From Deltaproteobacteria bacterium UBA2385 (GTDB lineage Bacteria > Myxococcota_A > UBA796 > UBA2385), in assembly GCA_002343455.1 (NCBI GenBank), contig DDSR01000310.1, forward strand, positions 1 through 15,246: a DNA stretch of 15,246 bases, written 5' to 3'. Position 1 is the first letter of the stretch. Each line of letters begins with the position of its first letter. Positions 1 to 6,900 of this stretch are shown here, piece after piece. Both the position numbers and the translations under genes were made by a program. Under the pieces are notes generated by a model. That model did not search any database and was not told the origin of the DNA. It saw nothing but the letters and a program-made list of their open reading frames with translations.

Positions 1-609
<609 letters not shown>

Positions 610-615
610 GGCCTT

Positions 616-2289
616 GTGGAGACCGGCGCCCGCGAGTGGCTGCTTCCGGCCTTTCGCGGCCTGGGCGGCGCTCTCTTCGGGGCCGAGGCCACGCTCATGC
701 TGGGCGTGGGCGCCTCGCTGGGCTCGACCTGGCTGCTGGGTCAGGCCATCGACGGCACGCTACCGCTGGGGCCGGCCGCCCTGGCCTACCTCGCCGCCGT
801 CGGCCTCAGCGCCGGCTGCACCTGGTTCGCCCGGGTCCGCATCGAAGAGGTGGCCCAGCAGGCCATGCTGCGGGTCAAGGAGCGCCTCTTCGCCCACGTG
901 ATGGACCACGACGTCGCGCTTCACGACGAGCAAGGCGCCGGCAGGCTCATCTCCCGAGTCACCGGCGACGTCGAGGCGATGCGCGCCCTGCTCTCCGAGG
1001 CGGTGCTGCAGGCCCCCGCCGACCTCGCTCTGGCGCTGGGCCTGCTGCTGATCCTGGGCTGGGTGGCGCCCTCGATGGCCCTGGTCGCCATCGCCTCCCT
1101 GCCCGCCTACATCCTGCTGCTGATCGTCTACCGCCGGGCTGCCCCTCAGCGGCTGGTCGCCGCCCGCGAGATCGCGGCCCGGGTCTCCGGCTTCTACGCC
1201 GAGCACGTCCGCGCCCTACCCCTGCTGCGCGCCTTCGGGCGGCTGCCCTGGCTGGAGGCCCGCAGCGCCGCCCTCTCAGCCGAGAAGGCCCGGATCGACG
1301 TCGCCGCGGGGATGACGGGCGTCCACCTCTTCAACGCCCTCTTCGCGGTGCGCTCGCTGACCCTGGCCGGTATGGTCTGGGTCGGCGCCAGCCAGGTCCA
1401 CCAGGGCCTGCTGAGCATCGGCACCCTGCTGGTGGCCCTGGACTACGCCCGCAAGCTCTTCGAGCCCTTCATACGCCTGCAGTTCAACCTCGCCACCTTC
1501 GAGCGGGCCCGGGCGGGCGCCGTGCGGGTCAGCGAGCTCTTCGCCCGCCCGCGCAAGGTCCGGGCGCCCGCCGATCCCCAGCCCTGGCCCGGCTTCCAGG
1601 AGCTGGTCCTCCAGGACATCGAGTTCGCCTACGTGGAAGCGGTCCCGGTCCTGCGCCGGGTCTCGCTGCGCCTGGAGCCTGGGCGGAGGGTGGCGCTGGT
1701 CGGCCCGACCGGCGGCGGCAAGAGCACCATCGTCCAGCTCCTGCTGCGCTTCATCGACCCCGACCAGGGCCGGGTCCAGATCAACGGCCTGGATCTGCGC
1801 CGGCTCGACCCCGAGGTGCTGCGCCGTCACATCGGCCTCGTCTCCCAGGGGGTGCACCTGCTGCCCGGGACGGTCGCCGAGAACATCGGCGCCCGCTCGG
1901 ACGGGGACGCCCTGCGCCTGCTCGCGGAGGTCGGCCTCGCTGGCGTGCTCGCGCCCGGCGACGCCATCGGAGAGGGCAACCGGGTCCTCTCCCGGGGCGA
2001 GGCCCAGCTCGTCTGCGTGGCCCGCGCGCTGGCCGGAGACCCCGAGCTGCTGGTGCTGGACGAGGCGACCGCCGCGATGGACCCCGACACCGAGGCCCGG
2101 GTCTCCGAGCTGACCCGCCGCCGCAGCGTGCTGGCGATCGCCCACCGCCTGCGCCTCGTCGCCGACTACGACGAGATTCACGTCGTCGCCGCCGGCCAGA
2201 TCGTCGAGTCCGGGGACCACGCCTCGCTGCTGGCTCGGGGCGGCGTCTACGCGGGCCTCTGGCAGGCCCAGCTGGCGAGCGGCGCATGA
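616..2289 (+). CDS. ABC exporter half-transporter, subunit with degenerate signature motif
   Basis: This 557-aa protein has an N-terminal ABC-exporter membrane domain (several hydrophobic segments in about residues 15-290) and a C-terminal ATPase domain. Walker A is GPTGGGKST (363-371), the Q-loop glutamine is near 411, the signature reads LSRGE (458-462) instead of LSGGQ, Walker B is LLVLDE (478-483) with the catalytic Glu present, and the H-loop His is near 510. The GTG start at 616 is chosen because it follows the FKBP stop by 6 bp and gives a complete first membrane segment; a GTAGGG stretch just upstream is a weak ribosome site. Its partner is the next gene. Together they look like a heterodimeric type IV exporter at the cytoplasmic membrane. 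Product export or self-protection is inferred from location; the substrate is unknown. Confidence 0.93.
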   Translation: METGAREWLLPAFRGLGGALFGAEATLMLGVGASLGSTWLLGQAIDGTLPLGPAALAYLAAVGLSAGCTWFARVRIEEVAQQAMLRVKERLFAHVMDHDVALHDEQGAGRLISRVTGDVEAMRALLSEAVLQAPADLALALGLLLILGWVAPSMALVAIASLPAYILLLIVYRRAAPQRLVAAREIAARVSGFYAEHVRALPLLRAFGRLPWLEARSAALSAEKARIDVAAGMTGVHLFNALFAVRSLTLAGMVWVGASQVHQGLLSIGTLLVALDYARKLFEPFIRLQFNLATFERARAGAVRVSELFARPRKVRAPADPQPWPGFQELVLQDIEFAYVEAVPVLRRVSLRLEPGRRVALVGPTGGGKSTIVQLLLRFIDPDQGRVQINGLDLRRLDPEVLRRHIGLVSQGVHLLPGTVAENIGARSDGDALRLLAEVGLAGVLAPGDAIGEGNRVLSRGEAQLVCVARALAGDPELLVLDEATAAMDPDTEARVSELTRRRSVLAIAHRLRLVADYDEIHVVAAGQIVESGDHASLLARGGVYAGLWQAQLASGA

Positions 2290-2312
2290 GCGCCCAGAGA
2301 GCCAGCGCATGA
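2286..2312 (+). other. Eight-codon mini-ORF bridging the two ABC genes by double ATGA overlap
   Basis: An ATG at 2286 overlaps the stop of the first ABC gene (ATGA, 2286-2289). It opens a frame encoding MSAQRASA that stops at TGA 2310-2312, which overlaps the ATG of the second ABC gene (ATGA, 2309-2312). The two junctions share the 11-bp direct repeat GCGCATGAGCG (2282-2292 and 2305-2315), so the arrangement probably arose by a short duplication. It could pass terminating ribosomes from one gene to the next. Alternatively it is a neutral by-product with no translated role. Confidence 0.5.
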
Positions 2313-3919
2313 GCGAGCGGGCCCTGCTGTGGAGGCACTTCCGGATCGGCTGGCGAGGACGCGGGCTGGCCCTGGCCTGGCTGCTGGTCGGAAGCGCCCT
2401 GGTGGCCGCCGGGCAGGGCCTCTTCACGGGGCTGTGGAAGGTCGTGCTGGACGGGGTCTCCCAGGGCCGGGGCGGGCAGGCCGGGGTGCTGCTGGTGGTC
2501 GTCGGCGTCGCCCAGGCCCTCCTCTACATGCTGGTCCAGGGCACCCGCACCGAGATGAACGCCCACATCCAGCGGGTCACCCGGGACCGGGTCTTCCAGG
2601 CCATGACCCGGGCCGGCCCCGGCGAGCTGGACCGCTTCCGGGGCGGCGACCTGGTGGCTCGGCTGACCGACGACCTGTCGGAGGACAAGCTCTCCTGGTT
2701 CCTCTGTTCGGGGATCTTTCGCGCCTACGAGGCGGTTCTGGTGGCGATCGCCTGCCTGGTCGGCATGATCTGGATCGATCCGCTGCTGACCCTGTGGTGC
2801 CTGAGCCCCTTGCCGGTGCTGGTCTTCTTCTACATGGGGATCGGGCCCCGGGTCAGCGGCCGCATGGCCACCGTCCAGCGGGCGATCTCGGTCCGCACGA
2901 CCATCGCCCAGGACGCCTTCGAAGGCGTCCGGGTCCTGCAGGCTCGCGGCCTCACCGGCCTGGCCACCCGCGCCTTTCGCGACGCCTCGGCCGCCCAAGC
3001 AGAGGCCGAGGTCAGCAGCCTGCGCATCCAGACCTTGATGTTCCTGCTCTTCTCGCACGGCTGGCAGCTGGCCCTGGTCGCGCTGATCCTGGGAGGGGGC
3101 AGCCGCCTGGCCAGCGGCGAGGTCAGCGGCTCCGACCTGGTCGTGGTCGCCGGCTTCCTGCTGACCCTGGTCTTCCAGACCTTCGACTTCGCCGCCTTCG
3201 TGGTGCGAGGCAAGGTCGCCGCCACCTCGCTGGCCCGGCTGGAGGAGCTGCTCGAGCTGCCCGCCCACCAGCCGCCTCCCTCCCCCCTCACCGTGCGCCT
3301 CCCAGCGCGGCTCTCGACCCCCCACCTGGACTTCGAGCTCGGCGAGGGCCTGGAGCTCTGCCCCGGCGAGCTGGTGGCCCTGACTGGCCCGGTGGGCGCC
3401 GGCAAGTCCACCCTGATGCGGGTCCTGGCCGGGCAGGTCGGGGAGCTGCCGATGCCCCGCGCCGCCTGGGTGCCCCAGGACCCGATCGTGCTCTCGGTCA
3501 CCATCGCCGAGAACATCGCCTTGGGCTCCGATCGACAGCTGGAGGAGGCCGTGCACGCTGCCCGCCTGGGGGCCGACCTCGCGCGATGGCCGGATGGCCT
3601 GCAGACAGCCGTCGGCGAGCGGGGCACCACGCTGTCCGGCGGGCAGCAGCAGCGCGTCCAGCTCGCCCGCGCCCTGGCCGACGACGCGCCGCTGGTCCTG
3701 CTCGACGACGCCACCTCGGCGCTCGACGCCGACACCGAGGGTCGCTTCTGGGACGGCCTGGACCGCGCCGGGCGGCTCTTCGTGGTCGTCACCCACCGCC
3801 CGGCGACCCTGGCCCGCGCCAGCCGGGTGCTCTACCTGCGCGACGGGCGCCTGGTCGCCAGCGGCAGCCACGCGGAGCTGCTCCGGCAGGTTCCGGAGTA
3901 CCGGGCGGCCTACGGCTGA
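2309..3919 (+). CDS. ABC exporter half-transporter, partner subunit with non-canonical Walker B
   Basis: This 536-aa protein has a membrane domain (about residues 10-300) followed by an ATPase domain. Walker A is GPVGAGKST (360-368), the Q-loop glutamine is near 390, the signature is a canonical LSGGQ (442-446), and the H-loop His is near 496. Walker B reads LVLLDDATSALD, with Asp467 where the catalytic Glu normally stands. The degenerate Walker B here and the degenerate LSRGE of the upstream subunit would fall in the same composite nucleotide site of a heterodimer, leaving the other site canonical. Only 24 residues separate the Walker A Lys from the Q-loop Gln, against 42 in the partner, so the intervening beta-subdomain is shortened. 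An AGAGA at 2297-2301 is a weak ribosome site. Substrate is unknown; export of the neighbouring NRPS/PKS product is plausible. Confidence 0.92.
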   Translation: MSERALLWRHFRIGWRGRGLALAWLLVGSALVAAGQGLFTGLWKVVLDGVSQGRGGQAGVLLVVVGVAQALLYMLVQGTRTEMNAHIQRVTRDRVFQAMTRAGPGELDRFRGGDLVARLTDDLSEDKLSWFLCSGIFRAYEAVLVAIACLVGMIWIDPLLTLWCLSPLPVLVFFYMGIGPRVSGRMATVQRAISVRTTIAQDAFEGVRVLQARGLTGLATRAFRDASAAQAEAEVSSLRIQTLMFLLFSHGWQLALVALILGGGSRLASGEVSGSDLVVVAGFLLTLVFQTFDFAAFVVRGKVAATSLARLEELLELPAHQPPPSPLTVRLPARLSTPHLDFELGEGLELCPGELVALTGPVGAGKSTLMRVLAGQVGELPMPRAAWVPQDPIVLSVTIAENIALGSDRQLEEAVHAARLGADLARWPDGLQTAVGERGTTLSGGQQQRVQLARALADDAPLVLLDDATSALDADTEGRFWDGLDRAGRLFVVVTHRPATLARASRVLYLRDGRLVASGSHAELLRQVPEYRAAYG

Positions 3920-3941
3920 CCCGGCCGTGAACGGCGGCCCC

Positions 3942-3952
3942 TGTGGTAGAAC
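3942..3952 (+). promoter_or_regulatory. Candidate extended -10 promoter for the NRPS/PKS genes
   Basis: TGTGGTAGAAC lies in the 78-bp gap before the NRPS gene. TAGAAC (3947-3952) resembles a -10 box with a TG upstream; I see no good -35. A near match, TGCGGTAGAGT, precedes the next gene start at 15077, and each is followed shortly by CCGCC. CGGCGG (3932-3937) and CCGCCG (3955-3960) form a 6-bp inverted repeat around the box, which could be an operator or a chance result of high GC. Confidence 0.45.
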
Positions 3953-3997
3953 AACCGCCGCCCGCGGCCCAGCCGTCCACTCGAACGAGTCCACCCC

Positions 3998-6900
3998 ATG
4001 GCCCTCCGCACCGCCCCGCTCAGCCGCGCGCAGGAGTCCATGGCCTTCCTCTGTCGGCTGGCCGAGGACCCCCGGGTCTACCACCTGCCGTCCGCGGTCC
4101 GCCTCCGGGGGAGGCTGGACGCCGAGGCCCTGCGGGTCGCCCTGAGCGCCATCGTTGACCGACACGAGATCCTGCGCACGATCTTCCCCGTGATCGACGG
4201 CCGGACGGTGCAGCAGGTCCTGCCGACCGCTCCCTTCGAGCTGCCTCGGCACGCGCTGCCTCCGACCGATGACCCGCTCGCCTCAGCCCTGCAGCGGGCC
4301 CGCCACTTGACGCAGGAGCGCTTCGAGCTGGACGAGGCCCCTCCGTGGCGGGTCGCCCTGCTGCGCCTGGACGAGACCGACCACATCCTGCTCTTCGTCC
4401 ACCACCACCTCGTCTGGGATGGGTGGTCGATCGGCTTGATGATCGCCGAGCTCGCCCAAGGCTACGAGGCGGCCTTGTCGGGCCTGGCAGACCGGTCGGG
4501 CACGGCAGACCGGTCGGGCACGGCAGACCGGTCGGGCACGGCAGACCGGTCGGGCGAGGGCCTGAACCTCCCCGCCCTGCCCCTGCAGTACGCCGACTAC
4601 GCCGTCTGGGAGCGCGGCCAGCTCCACCCCGATCGCCTCGAACAGCAGCTTCAGCCCTGGCGGGAGCTCATGCGCGAGCAACAGGAGCTGGTCCTCCCCG
4701 CGGATCTTCCCCGGCCCCCGCGCCCCAGGCACAGAGGCGACACCCTGCCGCTGCTCATCCCCGAGATCGGGCCGCTGCAGTCCCTCTGCCGGGCCGCCGG
4801 CTGCACCCTCTTCATGGGCCTGCTGGCCAGCTTCGGGCTGGTCCTGGCGCGATGGTCGGGCCAGGAAGCCTTCCCGCTGGGCACCCCCGTCGCCAACCGT
4901 ACGCGCGCCGAGCACGGCCCGCTGATCGGCTTCTTCGCCAATGTCCTGGTCCTGCCCTTGGACCTGCGCGGCGCGGTCAGCTTCCGCGACCTGCTCGGCC
5001 GGGTCCGTCGCTCGGTCCTGGCGGCCTACGAGCACCAGGGCCTCCCCTTCGATGCCCTGGTGGACGGGCTGGGCGTCCCCCGGGACCCCAGCCGCAACCC
5101 GATCTTCCAGGTGATGCTGGCCCTGCACGCCGAGTCACTGGAGCGCCTGCGCCTGCCCGGCCTGGAGGTGGAGCCGGTCGCCTTGGGCAGCGAGCACACC
5201 CACTTCGACCTCGGCCTGCACCTCTGGCAGCGCGGCGAGCAGCTCTCGGGCTACCTCTCCTTCGACACCGACCTCTTCGAGGCGGCCACGGTGCAGCGGC
5301 TGCTCTCGCACCTGCACGCCCTGATCCAGGCGGCCTCCACCTCGCCCGACGCCCCTCTAGCGTCGCTAGAGATGCTCGACCCCGCCGAGCGGGCCTGGCT
5401 GGAAGAGCCGTTCAACGGAGAGGCCCCGGACCCGAAGCGCTGGCGAACGCTCAGCCCCCATGCGCTGTACGCCGAGCTCCTGGCGCCTTCGGAGGACCCT
5501 CGTGGCATGCTGGTCTGCGGCGGACCGCTGCCGATGGGGCTGGTCCGCCAGGCCCTAGCAACGCTAGACCGACCCCTCGCCTACGGCTACGCCCCGAGGG
5601 GTGAGCTCCTCGCCTGGCAGGTGCTGCAGCCGGAAGGGCGCCCCTGGGCCAGCCCGGGTCGGGCGGATCGACGCCGACTCCGCGTCCAGGATCACCGAGG
5701 TCGCCTCTGCCCGGTCGGGGTCTGGGGAGGGCTGGTCCTGGACGACGCCCCCCTGGCGGAGCGGGGGCGCTGGAGGGCGGACGGTCGCCTGGAGCTCGAT
5801 CCGGGCGAGAGCCGCTCGCTGAGCTACGAGGGCGTACGCCTCGACCTGGATGCGCTTGGCGCCAGCCTCGCTCGAAGGGCCGGCCTGGCCGCTTGCTGGA
5901 TCGGGCTGGAGGAGGTGGATGGCCGCGCCACCTTCGTGGTCCGCGCCGTCGCCGCTCGTCGCCTGGAGCGAGAGCGGGTCCGGATCGAGGCCGAGGCCCT
6001 GCTGCCCGGCCCGTTCCGGCTGGGCTTCTGCGCTCGGCTGCCGGTCGATGGCCAAGGAGGGCTGGACCCGCGGGCGCTCCGAGCGCTCCCCCTGCTCGAC
6101 CCCGCCCTGCTGGAGGCCACCCGATCCCGGCTGGGCCTGGACCCGGGCCAGCTCCGCCTGGGGCCCGCGCGCCGGGAGGCGGCGCCGCTGCACCTCTGGG
6201 AGCTGGTGCCCGAGCTGCGGCTGACCGCCGAGGTGGAGCAGACCAGCAGCATCGAGCAGGGGCAGAGCGCGCCCAGCCTGGACTCCGACCGGCCGGAGGG
6301 CCCCCCGGCCTGGGCGATCGGCGCTCCCCTGGTCCTGCCGGAGGGCGCGCCCCGGACCCTCGCCCAGGCCCTGGAGGCCGCCGCCCGACGCAGCCAGGTG
6401 TCGGGCCAGGGCCTGACCACCATCGTCGACGGCCAGCCTCGCCACCGCAGCTACGCCGAGCTGCTCGCCGACGCCCGCGGGCTGTCCGGCGCGCTGCAGG
6501 CCCAGGGCCTGCGCAGCGGCGATCGGCTGGTCCTGCAGCTCCCCGTCCTGGCCGACCACTTCACCGCCTTCTGGGCCTGCGTGCTGGGCGGCATCACGCC
6601 TGTCACGGTCGCGCCGCCCCCCTCCTACGATCAGCCGGGGGCCTTGCTCGACAAGCTGATCAACGCCTGGCGCCTGCTGGGTCGGCCCGCGGTCCTGACC
6701 CAGGCCTCCCGGCGATCGCCGCTGCGCGAGGCGGTCTCCCGCGCCGGGACCGGGGGGATGAGGATCCTGGGCTTCGAAGAGCTGCAGCCCGAAGCGCCGG
6801 CGGTGACCCACGAAGGCGGTCCCGAGGACCTGGTCTTCTTCCAGCTCACCTCGGGGAGCACCGGCATCCCCAAGGTGGTGCCCGAGACCAACCGGGCGGT

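Noticed and set aside
4487..4555. CRISPR-like short repeats
   Set aside because: The units are contiguous 18-bp repeats without spacers and are in frame inside a C domain.
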